From: Macrobrachium rosenbergii
Taxonomy: Eukaryota > Arthropoda > Malacostraca > Decapoda > Palaemonidae
Assembly (NCBI RefSeq): GCF_040412425.1
Contig: NC_089749.1
Span: forward strand, 34,501,570 to 34,565,569
Length of the DNA stretch: 64,000 nt
Reading direction: 5' to 3'
Shown here: piece by piece, positions 11,417 to 23,190 of the stretch
Numbering within the stretch: the stretch's first letter is position 1
How the letters are laid out: each line of letters starts with the position of its first letter
Program-made: the position numbers and the translations under genes
Notes under the pieces: generated by a model
Told to the model about the DNA's origin: nothing
The model's database searches: none
The model's input: the letters and a program-made list of their open reading frames with translations, nothing else

Positions 11417-11879
11417 CTATGCTGACATTGTAAACATCCAAACGATCATTTTAATCTATAAAGAGCAGAAGGGCCATTTTCGTCCCTAAATACTATTGCT
11501 TCTGCTGCAGAAGTTTTTTTGGTTTATGGTTTTGGATTTTTGGGTTTGGAATATACTTATAAACAGAAAGAGTTTTTTTTACAACCTAATGCCTACATGT
11601 TGCAGTTACACAGTAACATTATTAGGTGATTTTTAAAGTGATTTTGAAAATGATTTTGAAAAATCATTGATTTTGAAAAATCATTTAAATTTACAGTTGA
11701 TTTTCATGATTTTGATCAAAATCCCTGATTTTTATTGATTTTGATTTTAAAATCAATGTTTTGGGGTGATTTTGATTTTGGTTTCCAAAATCACTAAATT
11801 TAGTGATTTTGCCCATCTCTGCATACACTTTTGAATGTTGCTAGCCTAACTTCTTGTTTACAAAAAGTATCTGCATGGG

Positions 11880-12723
11880 AATTAAAAACACATTAAAGGA
11901 ATCATGGACAATTTTCATATCTTTGCTAAATTCAAAAACACCTCTGACTTTAGTTTGCAAGAAGAGTTATAAAAATAGAAGGCAAATTTACTCCTTGTCT
12001 ACATCCAGTTATCAAGATCAATGGTTGTGAGGCAGAGGACCCCTGGTTAGTGGCAAATGAGTTTGCTAATCATTTTGCAAATGTTGCAAATAAAAATTAT
12101 GATAGACCCTATTCAGCTCAAAGGCAGCCAGTGGAACAGGTCAAAATTGATTTTAATACATCAAGAAATGAACAAATACAATGTACCTTTTATTATGAGA
12201 GAATTTGAATCAGCCATAAATAAAGGTAACGAATCAGGTCCTGGACTGGATAATATAATATATACTCCTGAAAATACCAGACTTTTCATATTAACCTTTA
12301 TTAACAGAATTTACCAAGAACATGTCTTCCCTCAGCTTTGGGAGATATTAAAATTACTGCCATTCATGAAACCAGGGAAAGACCCATTCAAGACAGAGAA
12401 TTATTGTCCTATTGCATTGACACCGTGTTTGTGTAAGATCACGGAAAAAATGGTGAACACACATTTGATGTGGTACTTGGAACGTGGTAAATTTCTGTCA
12501 CCTGCTCAGTGTGGTTTTCAAAGTATGCACTCCGCAACTGATGTATTAGTTCGAATGGAATTTTCAATATATGAAGCTTTTGCTAACAAGCAGCATCACA
12601 TCACCATTTCCTTTCATCTAGAGAAGGCTTATGATACAACATGGAGATATGGCATTTTGAGGGTCCTTCATGAATGTAACCTGAGAGGCAATTTGCCTCT
12701 TTTTATCAAGGTATTTTTTAAAA
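11880..12723 (+). pseudogene. LINE reverse transcriptase, 5' part (interrupted by DIRS B)
   Basis: A non-LTR retrotransposon ORF2 fragment. It starts in the region before RT (SWTIFISLLNSKTPL at about 11905-11950), runs through EDPWLVANEFANHF, shifts frame near 12180 and continues open at 12057-12761. RT motifs include GPGLDNI, LPFMKPGKDP, PIALTPCLCKI-EK, and AQCGFQ-HSATD, which precede the palm. The frame stops being LINE at about 12720, where DIRS B begins, and resumes at 20471. The endonuclease domain is missing, so the element is 5'-truncated. An I-like clade is likely from the RNase H domain in its second half. Confidence 0.8.
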
Positions 12724-13147
12724 AAACAGGTTTTGATGTAGGAAAAACCTATTTTTGGTAGTCACCGTCGAGTCCTCAAGGAGTTACCTTCCATGGTCTA
12801 CCAGAGCTCCATGGTGACCAAACTAATATCAAAGAGTTCTCTTCTAGTTGGTCTTTTTGGCCAGGTATTGTGTCCCAATGATTAACATTATAAAACATGA
12901 TGGAGTATATCATGGACTCAAAGAAAAGAGGGCACTTTCCCTTATCTTCAGTGAAGCTGAACCCAGTTTTTCCAACATCAAAAGAACATGCATGAAAGAG
13001 AAGTGACTATTGCGCATGCGCATCCGCCCTCTTCTTTGCAACCAGGCTGTTAAAAGACCAAGGAGCCATTACTCTCTGGTGGTCAATGCAGGATGATCCC
13101 TTGCCCAAATCACATGCCTTTTCTTCAGGGAAGTGGGAGGGAGGGTT
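12724..13147 (-). repeat. Right inverted terminal repeat of DIRS B
   Basis: Starts AAAACAGGTTTTGATGTAGG at the LINE junction and runs through the family ITR (ATGGTCTACCAGAGCTCC, TATCAAAGAGTTCTC) to the ICR. It is more complete than in copy A. Confidence 0.85.
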
Positions 13148-13237
13148 TTGAGGACTCGGGAGTGACTACCAAAAATAGGTTTTTCCTACGTCAGAACCTG
13201 TTTTTTAATAGCCTAGTCACTTGTTGTGTCCTCAAGG
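13148..13237 (-). repeat. ICR of DIRS B
   Basis: Joins the complements of the right outer end (TGACTACCAAAAATAGG, 13171-13190) and the left outer end (TAGCCTAGTCACTTGTTG, 13209-13226), mirrored at 12725-12760 and 20430-20470. Confidence 0.85.
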
Positions 13238-13426
13238 AGCTTTACAAAGAAATTGACAGATGACGAAAAAGGCTTAAGCTCTATCATTTTAATCCCAACA
13301 CCGCTAAGGGAAAAACATTTCTGGTCCAAGGTCAAGCCACAGATTTCAAGTCCCATTCTTTATTCCAAATACACTTCAGGTTTTGGTACCGAGGAACAAG
13401 AAACTATAAAAGAACTTACATTTTAG
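13226..13426 (+). other. Conserved antisense reading frame at the DIRS 3' end (copy B)
   Basis: A 66-codon frame equivalent to 8795-8995 in copy A, again with a TTG start inside the ICR edge. It shares FWSKVKPQISSPILYSKY with A. No known domain is recognised. Confidence 0.3.
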
Positions 13427-13435
13427 GATGTAGTT

Positions 13436-14440
13436 CTACAGTGGCTTACCTAAGCATGCTGGGTTTGGTTGCAGTACAGTACTGTCACCCTTCTCCCAGC
13501 AATAGTTAGCATACTCACTGTCAATAAGACCCCTGGTTTTCTGCCATAGCACCAAGGGGTTAAGACTAATCATGCGACCTACTGATACACAGTGTAGTTG
13601 AATTTGTTCCAGCACATAGCAATAATTTAACTGGTGACCATCCTGTACATTCGGAGACTTCTTCGAAAGAGACATTTATGAAAGGTCAGTGACATACTTA
13701 CTTTCCTAACATCATGTGACCTAGGAAAGGAGTGTGGATTTGCCTTTTTAATGAGAAACAGTACAATCATTCTCAGCACTTGTAGGGAGAGTGGTTAGTC
13801 TGTGCTAGGGTGTAGGAAAATAGGATCCTCTGGGATGTTTGCCGTGACTTCTAGGTAAACCTTAAGTGTTTGAACTGGGCATAATGTCTTATCTGCTAAT
13901 TGAGTTTTTTTATAAGAATAGATTTCCTTTCTAAAGGATCCTTGTTCTTGTCCAGGAATGATGGGCCAGGGGACAATAATAATTGATGGTCAGCTGTATG
14001 CTTGGTGCATCGTCCCCATCTAAGAGAGCCCAGCTCACAAATACGAGCTCCTGATGCTAATGCAATAAAAAAGATCACCTTTTATAGTGTGTGCATTGTG
14101 GTTGTATTGGGTCCGCTGAATTGGGGGGTTGATAGACGTCTAAGCACCTTGTTCAGAGACCGAGTAATTGGAAGCCTTTTGGGAGCAGGCCTTTGTAGAG
14201 CAAAAAACTGCAGAAGGGAAGTGACAACTTCTATACTGGAGTTGGTCCCGAATCCATAAAGCAAGGGTTCTGTTAATGCAGCCTTGTATGCCATGACTGT
14301 TGTAACTGCAAGGCATTTGTCTTCAAAAGGGTATACAGTATAAGAAAAATTAAAAGTGTTTCCATAGAAATCTCAACTGGGCTCTCAGTATGGATATAAT
14401 CTAACCATATCTTCAATAAGGACTGGTATTGACGGATAGA
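13436..14440 (-). pseudogene. DIRS B tyrosine recombinase, broken
   Basis: Blocks at 14082-14294 and 13896-14078 join across a frameshift and give the ALASGARICEL motif with the catalytic Arg. The HxxR box reads SHDVR near 13715-13730. A C-terminal block (13436-13675) contains NYCYVLEQIQL, where the Tyr before VLEQ is my candidate for the nucleophile. This is the copy of the A/B/C family with the most catalytic residues retained, yet it still has frameshifts and stops. Confidence 0.7.
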
Positions 14441-14460
14441 TGATGTCTGTAATTTTTGTA

Positions 14461-14870
14461 CTAGGTACCTAGCAATGTCGGGTGAGTAATTTCCACGATA
14501 GATATTTTTTTAAAATCCATACGTGAAGGCTTCAGCTCAGAAAGGAGGATGCGTAAATGACTTTCCCTCCTACTGTCTGGGATAGAACTGCTGACGATAG
14601 TGGAATTGATTGTTTTGTCCGGTGTTGAAGTAATAGGAACCAATGCCTTTTTGGCCAATTTGGGGCTATTAAGTAAACTGTTCCTTTGTAGGTTAGAAAT
14701 TTGCTCAAAACCTTCGAAATCTGGGACAATGGAAGAAAAAGATTGTCCTCCCCTTGTTCCTGTCTTTAGGAAGGCATCTCTTGCTATGGCTTGACTGTCC
14801 AGGTTTGGAGACACATATATTAGGAGTTTGTGATTCTCGTACATGGCGAACAGGTCCACTTCCAGTTATG
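14461..14870 (-). pseudogene. DIRS B DLFAT-type domain
   Basis: A 132-codon open block beginning MDLFAMYENHKLLIYVSPNL, followed by a PDFEGFEQ block and a NSPKLAKKALVPITS block. It corresponds to the domain between RNase H and recombinase in copies A, C and D. Confidence 0.65.
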
Positions 14871-14879
14871 GAAGCATGC

Positions 14880-16100
14880 TGGCTATTGTTTGAAAAGAGT
14901 GGTTGTCCAACATCCACTCTGCTGAGGCTGTCGTGTTCCTTGATATAGAGTCTGCTATTACCATGGGACCCCTGTGAGGTGAATTGCAGACATGTGCCAC
15001 TTCCTTGCTTGAGCATCACCATATTGAGAGGAGGTGAACGTGATCCCAACCTCCTGATGTAGGATATTGTAGTTACGTTGTCTCTCTCTTCTGGAGGTTT
15101 GAGTTTTTTGAGAGACCAAAAGACTGCCATCAGCTCCAGGAAATTGATATAAAAATTCCTTATAGTAGCTGATCACCTCCCTTCCACCTGACGGTCCTCC
15201 CAATGTCCTCCCAACCTGTTAACGAGCCATCTGTGTGTATGGTCACTCATACAGATGGAGGAGTCAGGGTGACCTGTTTCGCCAGAGATTCCCTCCGGAT
15301 CCAAGGCCGAAGTATTTCCCCAGCTCTTTTAATCTCTTGATGAGGTCTGTCTCACATCTTTTTTCTTGCATGCGATAGCCAGAATTTGTTCACATTTTTA
15401 GTTGCAATCTAAGTATTGGATCTATTACTGATGCTAACTGCAATAGGCCCATCATATGTTCTGATTGCCATCTGGGAACTCTGAGCTGTGCCAGGAACCT
15501 TTTGAGGACTTGCGTTATTCTGTTTTGAGTATGATGGGGAGAGACAACGGGACTTGAAGAGTTTCCCAGCACAGTCCCAACACTGCAAGTGTCTGCTGGG
15601 CGTGAGGTAGGATGCTCTTAAATTTATTATAAAACCTTTTGACTGTAGTCTGTTGACCATTGCTCTTAGGTTTTTCAAGCACTTTTCTTGTGGGCCCCCA
15701 GATCAACCAGTTTTCTAGGTAGGCTATTAGGTGTATTCCTTATTGTTTGAGTTCTCGAACGAATACCGTTGCTAATTTTGTAAAATATTCTTTAGGCAGT
15801 GTTTAGCCTAAAGGGCATGACTTTGAATCTGTATGTGTCTTTCCCTATCCGGAGCCTTAGGAAGGGGCGGAAGGGAACGGCTATAGGGATGTGCCAGCAT
15901 GCATCTTTCAGATCTGTATAAACTGTCTGAGTCCCTTGTGGAATGATTCAACTTATTTAGGCAACTGTAAATATCCGAAACTTTTGGCAAACAATGTGTT
16001 TGTTCAGTGTTGATTGGTTGAGGATCACTCTTCTTTTGGAGGAATCCTTTTTGAGGACACTGAAGAGATGTACTTGGTGGCAAATATATGCATGTTTCTC
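14880..16100 (-). pseudogene. DIRS B reverse transcriptase and RNase H, broken
   Basis: RT blocks at 15409-15706 and 15808-16090 and an RNase H block at 14705-15203 (MAVFWSLKKLKPPEE). The VMPFGLN segment is visible near 15800-15830 in shifted frame. The catalytic loop reads YLENWLIWG (about 15690-15720), so both catalytic aspartates of YLDD are replaced. It is non-functional. Confidence 0.72.
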
Positions 16101-16239
16101 TATGGACCCCATTAACAGGGCCTTTCTGCACATGTAAATAATGCTGTCCCCCCACAGGGAAAACTTCTGTTGTCTGTGATGTCGTCGAAGCAGACCCCCA
16201 ACCATACAATTCTTCTTGGTATCTGCCTCCTCCTCTGTC

Positions 16240-18430
16240 TTCACCTTTGATAGACATTCCAGGTGTTTCTTTTCCTTTTTCCCCCTATAAGATGGTTTTT
16301 GGACCTTTGTGAAAAAGGATGCCCTTGCTGTTGTTGCTGTCCCTTTGTATGGAATTGTCCCTTCTGACCACATACCTGTTTTTTGAGGAAAACTTTTGGG
16401 GGTGACTGAAGGCTTATGTGATTTTTTATCAAAGTGAGCCTTTTTTGGGGTTGGGTAAAGGGAAATTTTGGGTTCTTTGTTTCCTGAATTTCCCTTTACC
16501 CATAAGAGCGTACACTGTACAATTCTGTTGGCGGGCATGCTCATTGAGTTGAGCTACAACGGACTCCTCAAATGTGTCCTTACAGAAGGGGTTACAATGT
16601 AATAATGCAGTGACATTGGAGAGTGATTTGATGGAGCTCTCCAATGTTTCCATTCGTGCTTTTATGCTTCATTATAGGAAGTCACAGAGTGCTTTCCATC
16701 AGGTTCTCTAAGACTTTTGGCTTCAACAGCAAAAATTATCCTTGGATCTTCTGGAAGCTTTATGTGGCAACTTCCAGCAAGGTGGTAGAGGTTATAATAC
16801 TAAGGAGTCGGAGCCTATCATAAAATTCTGAGACTGTCCCCTCTGATAATCTTCTCATAGGAGCCCCACACTGCTAAGTAGCTATATCTAAAGGGAGCAT
16901 TGTCCTTTCAAAAGGGAGTTGCAGCATTTCCCAGTCCTTGATGGAATTTCCTGAAACTTGGATGAGTGTGGCAGATGTTTTTAATTCTGTCAGTCTTGTT
17001 TTTAGTCACTACAAATTCAGAAAATCTGTCTTCACATGATTAATATTTTTGAAAGTGAAGGGACAGAAGGCTGGGGCTACTTGGTGAGCAACTTGGGTCT
17101 TATTCAAAATGGAAGTAGAGATCCATTTTTCATTGACCTGTTAAAGGGTGATTTGCTCATTCCTTGGTGAAATTTCCCGAAACTGGGATGACAGTGGCAG
17201 ATTATTTTAATTCTGCCATTCTCTCTTGTTTTTAGTCACTACCAGTTCTAAAAATGTCTTCACATGATTAACATTTTTGAAAGTGAAGGGACAGAAGGCT
17301 AGGGCTACTTGGTGAGCAACTTGGATCTTATTCAAAATGGAAGTAGAGATCCATTTTTCATTGACCTGGTAAAGGGTGATTTCTATAGCTTTTAATGCTA
17401 TAGGTACAGATAATAAAAACCATTTCTGTTATTGGTTTCTCCATGTCTGGTAAAAATGGCACCAGGTGCCATTCTGTATTAGGGAATGCTGATGTTTGTA
17501 AATTCTACATGTACAACTTTGATCATAGTTTTTCTCTTGTCAATTACATACTTGCCATCAAGAGAGAAAATGCACGTTGAGGCATCTCGCCAAAGATTAT
17601 CAGTATCATCAGGGGTGAGTATAGGAGCCCCTATTATATTTTGATCTGAAGTTCTGTATTGAGAACTGACCCTTTTGTTGTTTCCAGTTAGGATTCTAAC
17701 ATTAGACCTTGTTTGGGCTGCATTGGTATCCACACTCACTTTTCAGTTACAGGATGTAGTACTTTTACACTTTAGGGTGTACATGACCTTATGGAATTGA
17801 TCAAATGCTGCAAACTGTGCATCCCTTTTGAGGGAGCTTGCCGCAAACTGTGTATCCCTTTTTGGGGAGCTTGTGCAGTCTAGCTGAGCTTCAGCAACTG
17901 AACTGTAACTGCCTGTCAATCAAGGGGCAGGAGTCCTGGGCAAGTTATTATACCTCTCCAAAAGTGTAGTCATTTCAGTCTGAGTTAGGTAGATCCCAGT
18001 ATCCCTGTTGGGCAAAAGATCCTATTCAGCAACAATAGCTGCATGGGGAATAGAATTCCTTCTGGAAGGTTTCTCCCATGGCTAGCTAAAATTTGTGTCC
18101 CTGCTCCTTCCTTGTTCAGCAGGGCCATTTCAGTGGCAGTGTCCACTTCATATTCTTTAATAAGAATGTTAACCCCGTGTAAAGATTCCTCTACTTCCTC
18201 CGCGGGCTTAACCTGGGAGGCATTGGAAAGTGATGTTACTGGGTTTTGGTCCTAACTTTGATGTTGTTCAGAGAAAGGGTTAAATATCTGTTGTCGGAGT
18301 TCTGCCGGAAAGATATAATCTCCCCCTTCCTCACCTCTACTGAACCCTAGGACCTATTGAGACAGCTTGAAAGGAGCTGTTTCGTCCCTAAAACTTGCTG
18401 CCAGGAGCATACTACAAATCTCGCCCACAT
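16240..18430 (-). pseudogene. DIRS B gag-like ORF1, broken
   Basis: Equivalent to 3590-5800. Open blocks at 15957-16544 and 16429-16653 include METLESSIKSLSNVTALLH, CNPFCKDTFEESVV and a Gln-rich tail. A 228-bp tandem duplication (units ending near 17140 and 17368) matches the one in copy A. Further upstream, blocks at 17479-17739 match 4300-4480 of copy A. Confidence 0.7.
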
Positions 18431-18789
18431 CTGGCAACAAGGACGGTGCTCTTGGCAGGTGGTATGGGCTGTACCTGCTGGCAAGAAGTGAACTGAGCGA
18501 TTTGTAGTGATATAAAGCAAGTTGTTATTAGAAGCTGGTTAATATTAATTTTTTTACGAGAGGGACACTTCTGTATTTCCTCATATAGTTTCCATATTAC
18601 AGGTTAACTTGATTACAAGTGTGCAGTTGTAATACATTTAATTAAATATATCTGTTAACTTAAACGCTCTAAGGTTTTGGTTAGTTTTCATACCTGCATA
18701 TGGTTGCATTAGTTATGCACTGTTAGTCCTTGTGCAATGGCCAAGTGAAATTTTTAATTCCAGTTGTCATGCCATTCAGACTAACTGCT

Positions 18790-19870
18790 ATGAACTAATT
18801 TGTTTAACTAACCCAAGCTACTGTTTTATATAGCTTAGGTTAATGCTTCTAGCATAATCTACATTAAGCTAAGAATAGAGGATTTCTTAGAAGGTTCTTG
18901 CTTAACCTATTCTAGGTTTATTTAAAACTTAAGGATATAAACTATACAGAAAATAATCCTCATATAATCTGGTTTTCTGTTTTATGTGGCCGAGACTACC
19001 CTTTATCTGATATTCGGCCATCACTGTTTTAGGCGAATAGTAGGATATTCCTTGAAAAGGGGTTCCTACTTAATCTGGTTAGGCTACTGCCTGTTCTAGG
19101 TTTATATCACCTTTAAGGATATAGGCTACATAAGACCCTACTAGTATTTGTTCTTTCTTAACCTAGTATAGGGTATTGCCTAATCCAGATTATTGTAGAT
19201 CACTCTTAAATGTATAGGCTAGGCTACATAAAAACAGAAAACTTACTAATATGTAACCTTATAACTAATATGTAACCTTATAGTTAGTCTACAATTTTTT
19301 GTCTAACCCAGGTTGTGGATTATATCCAATCATAAGCTATTTGGTCTACTATATAAAACTAACTCACTAATGTGTAACCATAAAGCCAGGTTATAACTTA
19401 CTCTAATGTAGGCTACTGCCTTATCCAGATTACTTAATTCACATTTAAGGGTATGTGTTACATAAAACAAGTTAACCTACCTTAGTATGTAGCCTTAAGG
19501 CTAGGTTACCATCTCATCTAGCACAGATTACTATTTCATCTTGTCCTAGGTTGCTTGGTTTAGGCTAACAATTTAGTCTAAAAATGGGATGTTTTGTAAG
19601 AAGTTATCACTTAACTTGATATTGAGTAATGCCTAGGCTAGTCCTGGATTATTCAGCTCATGCTTAAGTGCGCAAGCTTATATAAAAGGAAAAAATTTAT
19701 ACTAATATGTAGCCTTATTGTTAGGCTATCGATTTATTTTGCCCAGATATTGTTATTATCTGATCCTCGGGCCCTCGGTCTAAGCTAGGCCACTTAAGGA
19801 TACGTAAATCCTAGGACATAGGCTACAGATAACATCCACTATTAATCTAGACTAAAGTATTCTCACTTAC
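18790..19870 (-). repeat. AGCCTA-rich tandem array in the DIRS B 5' region
   Basis: Reverse-complement counterpart of 1725-3180. It includes a local duplication of CTAATATGTAACCTTATA near 19245-19282. Confidence 0.6.
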
Positions 19871-20149
19871 TGCCTAGATTATTGTAGACATCCTATAACC
19901 TGAAAGGATTTTCTATTTTAATGATAAGTTGTAGAACATTTCTTTTAGTTAAAACATTTAGTTAGAATTTTTAAAAATATTCGCTTTATGAAACTAGGTA
20001 GCAATCAACACTTTACGAAACTAGGTAGCAATCAACAAGCCGGGTTCTGGCTTTTACATTGAAATGATCTATTCCAAAAGTTTAAAAGTAAAACTTTTGT
20101 TCCCATGATCCTAGATAATAAAAATGGAGAAAAAACTAGAATTTTTTCG

Positions 20150-20470
20150 GAATTCTGCTAACAACGTGAACTGTTCGCTATAGACCAAAGAGAATTAATG
20201 GCTTCTTGGTCACGTCTCTTTCTTGCATGTTCTTTTGACGTTGAAAAAACTGGGTTCAGCTTCGCTCAAGATAAGGGAACGTGCCCTCTTATCTTTGAGT
20301 CCATTATATACTCCATCATGTGTTATAATGTTAATCATCACAACACAATACCTGGCCAAAAAGACCAACTAGAAAAGAATTCTTTGATGTTAGTTTGGTC
20401 ACCATGGAGCTCTGGTAGACCATGGAAGGTAACTCCTTGAGGATGAAACAAGCTACTACGCTATCAAAAA
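20150..20470 (-). repeat. Left inverted terminal repeat of DIRS B
   Basis: The family ITR (TTGACGTTGAAAAAACTGGG, CCTGGCCAAAAAGACCAACT) ends at GAAACAAGCTACTACGCTATC, then LINE coding sequence resumes at about 20471. Confidence 0.85.
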
Positions 20471-22306
20471 ATAGGTTATTTTAGGTTCAAGTTGGAGCAA
20501 TAATGTCAGATATATTCAGTTAAGAAGGGGTACCACAGGGAAGTGTTCTAAGTGTAACCTTGTTTGCCATTGCAATGAATGGGGTTTTCAAAGTAATTCC
20601 CCCAGATATAACATGTACTCTTCTTATTGATGACCTTTCGATATGCTTTGCAGCAACAAGGATGGGAGTGGCTGAACGCTGCCTTCAGCTCTGCATTGAT
20701 AATATAGTGAAGTGGGCTAACATGAATGGTTTTAGATTTTCTGCTGGTCAAGCAGTAACCATGCCCTTTTTCCGTATAAGAGGATCCCATCCTGATCCAG
20801 ATTTGTTCACACATGGGCAGAGAATTCCATGTATTGGTGAAACAAGGTTTCCTGGGCTGACCTGGACTCCACTTCTGAAATATATTAAGATAAAATGCTT
20901 GAAAGCAATGAATGTGCTGAAAGTTCACTCTCACACTTTGCGGGGTGCAGACCGAACCCAGGTGTTGAGATTATATAACGTCTTGGTCTTTTCAAAATTA
21001 ACTTATGTTTGCAAAGCCAGATAGCCTTAAAATGCTGAATTCAGTTCGTCATGGACGAGTAAGATTGTGTATAAGAGCATTTAAATCACCTCCCACCTAG
21101 AGCATGCTTGTAGCTGCTGGTGAGATGCCTCTGGATCTTCATTACCAGCGTGTGCTGGTTCAGAGCTGGTACAGATTTCAGAGGCTCCCTAATTCTTTAA
21201 CCAGCATTTGTAAGAGAAATGAAAGGCATTGACAGTTTTATGAAAATCACCCTAAGCAACCTCAACCATTCACTTTTGTAGTAAATTTTATTTTCAGGGA
21301 ATTAAACATGCCAAGGATGGAGGTTTTACCAACAAATTATTCAGTTAGCTCTTTCTGGAACCTTCCAGAGGTAAAATTTTGTAGATGTTTTTATTTCACC
21401 AAGTCAGAATTGTCCAGTGAGGCCATGCAGTCAGTATTTTACATTCCTTGCAACATGATAACACCATTGCAGTTTTCACGGATGGATCAAAGTCAGATGC
21501 TGCCGTCAGCTTTGGAGTGGCCTTCCCTTATATAGAAAGAAGTGGGAGATTATCATCTGTTGTGTCTATTTTTACAGCAGAGCTATATGCAATTTAAAGA
21601 CTTTAAAGGAAATTTTAATTCAAAATGTTGACAGTTTTACCATATATTGTGACTCAAGAAGTGTTCTTCAGCCATCAGAATCTTTTAACTCTTTAAACCC
21701 ACTGATTTTAGAGATATTGGAATGGCTGCTTTTAGTGAAGAGAAGTAAAGAAGTGGATTTTTGCTGGGTGCCTTCCCATTTTGGGGTGGTTGAGAACAAG
21801 GAAGCTGACCAACTGCAAAGTCTGCAGTCACCTTCCCAGAACCCAGAAGATGCCTACTGCCATATCGGGATTGATACCCTCTAGTAGGTCGGAAATTTAA
21901 AGTGTTGGCAGTTCCTGTGGGAAAATATTTTAACATATCAAAAAATGCAAAGTATCACATCAAAAAATGCAAAGTATCACATCATCAGTTTCTCCTTGGT
22001 CATATCCCCCCGTGCCTAGGAGACGAAACGATGTTATGAAGATTGAGGATTGGACATATAAGACTCACTCATGAGTTCTTGATTTCTTGTGAAAATCCTT
22101 CATTTTGTGATGACTGTACTATGCCCTTGACTGTGAGACATTTGCTGGTCATGTGTCTCAGCCTTGGGAATTTGAGACATAGGTTCCTGTCCTGGGGGCA
22201 TGACAGAGAAGGTAATTTTATTCTAGCTACAATTCTATGTGAGGATTGTAATATAGAGCAGTTGTGTATCATTTTGTGGGAGGCGGGCCTCCGCAACAAA
22301 ATTTAG
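20471..22306 (+). pseudogene. LINE RT (3' part), RNase H and C-terminal Cys/His region
   Basis: Continuation of the LINE at 11880-12723. It encodes GVPQGSVLS and the RT catalytic loop (LIDDLSICF at about 20620-20650, both Asp present), then a 154-codon open frame to 21024. Past stops and frameshifts come RNase H motifs: FTDGSKSDAA near 21475-21505, YCDSRS near 21645 and WVPSHFGV near 21768. The last open block, 22043-22306, reads RIGHIRLTHEFL and CDDCTMPLTVRHLLVMC, a zinc-knuckle-like tail usual in RNase-H-bearing arthropod LINEs. It is decayed but recognisable over about 1.8 kb. Confidence 0.8.
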
Positions 22307-22358
22307 ATTATAACTATAAAGTATATGTAAGTATTGATAAAATATTTGAACAAATATG

Positions 22359-22359
<1 letters not shown>

Positions 22360-22423
<64 letters not shown>
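22360..22423. repeat. (AT)n microsatellite
   Basis: About 64 bp of AT repeats just after the LINE 3' end, possibly grown from its tail. Confidence 0.95.
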
Positions 22424-22426
<3 letters not shown>

Positions 22427-22504
22427 TAAATATTTTTATATGAAGTTCTTTTTAAACTTATTTATTTCAAGTTTTTCTATTTAAATTTATTACGGCATCA
22501 ATAA

Positions 22505-23190
22505 TGTAGATGGTGTGACACCATAAGGCCCCATTATAAAGTAAATGCTTGTTGCTACCTTATGATGAAGGTACTCACTTCAAATTTTTACCACTTATCT
22601 TACAACTAATAGTAAAAAAATACAAGAGGGGTTATAAAGAAATTCGACCTCTAAGTTCATAAGTTTTGCAGTTGAAAAAAACATTTTGAAACTTTTCAAA
22701 AATAATGACAAAAAAAAGTTGCATTTAAAAATAATTTTCCCCACTTTTAGTCATAGATATAGAGTTATACTACATGGTGTAAAAGTTTCATTGACTTTGG
22801 TTCAGTCTTCTTGGAGATCTAAGCATTTAGTTTTGAAAAAAGGAAGTTTTGAGAAAACAGCAAAAGAAAAACATTATTGCTTATTTCGTAATAAATATGA
22901 AACTATGACAGTTAGAAAACTGTTTTTTGCACTAAAACTATTTTGTCATATAAGAAATATGCCCTGAAATTTACAATGTAATTAGATGAATAAAACTGTG
23001 CTCTCTCTTGATTTATGTGTTACCTGAAATATGCATTTATGGGGAGCTGTGATGCCATAAGGCCCCATTATAAAGTAAATTACTCTTATAACTAATGGTT
23101 AAAGGGAGTTGCTTCTAATTTTTACCACATATTCTACAAATAATACTGAATAACCATAAATCTTGTTTCAGTCTTCTTGGAGAGCTAAGT
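22505..23190. repeat. Imperfect direct duplication in intron
   Basis: The block around CACCATAAGGCCCCATTATAAAGTAAAT (22519-22545) recurs as CATAAGGCCCCATTATAAAGTAAAT near 23055. Both are followed by similar TTTTTACCAC and later TCAGTCTTCTTGGAGA-CTAAG stretches (22802 and 23168). This suggests an old tandem duplication with about 370 bp lost from the second copy. No gene is seen. Confidence 0.5.

Larger units (their letters stand above)
11051..11821. mobile_element. hAT-like MITE with 8-bp target duplication
   Basis: A 771-bp non-coding element with terminal inverted repeats CAGAGATGGGCA...TGCCCATCTCTG and an exact 8-bp duplication CATACACT at 11043-11050 and 11822-11829. CAGxG ends and 8-bp duplications are hallmarks of hAT elements. 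The interior is built of ATTTTGATTTTGATT repeats on both sides of two CT microsatellites. Confidence 0.85.
12724..20470 (-). mobile_element. DIRS-like retrotransposon, copy B, inserted in a LINE
   Basis: About 7.75 kb, same family as A, on the - strand. From right to left: left ITR (20150-20470), AGCCTA-rich 5' region, gag-like ORF1, RT/RNase H, DLFAT-type domain, recombinase, ICR (13148-13237), right ITR (12724-13147). It lies inside a LINE coding region, and the LINE reading frame can be followed across it. Neither side shows a target duplication, as expected for tyrosine-recombinase integration. All ORFs are broken. Confidence 0.85.

Noticed and set aside
11286..11489. 67-codon frame with Ser-Leu repeats
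   Set aside because: It is a translation of the TC microsatellite inside the hAT-like MITE.
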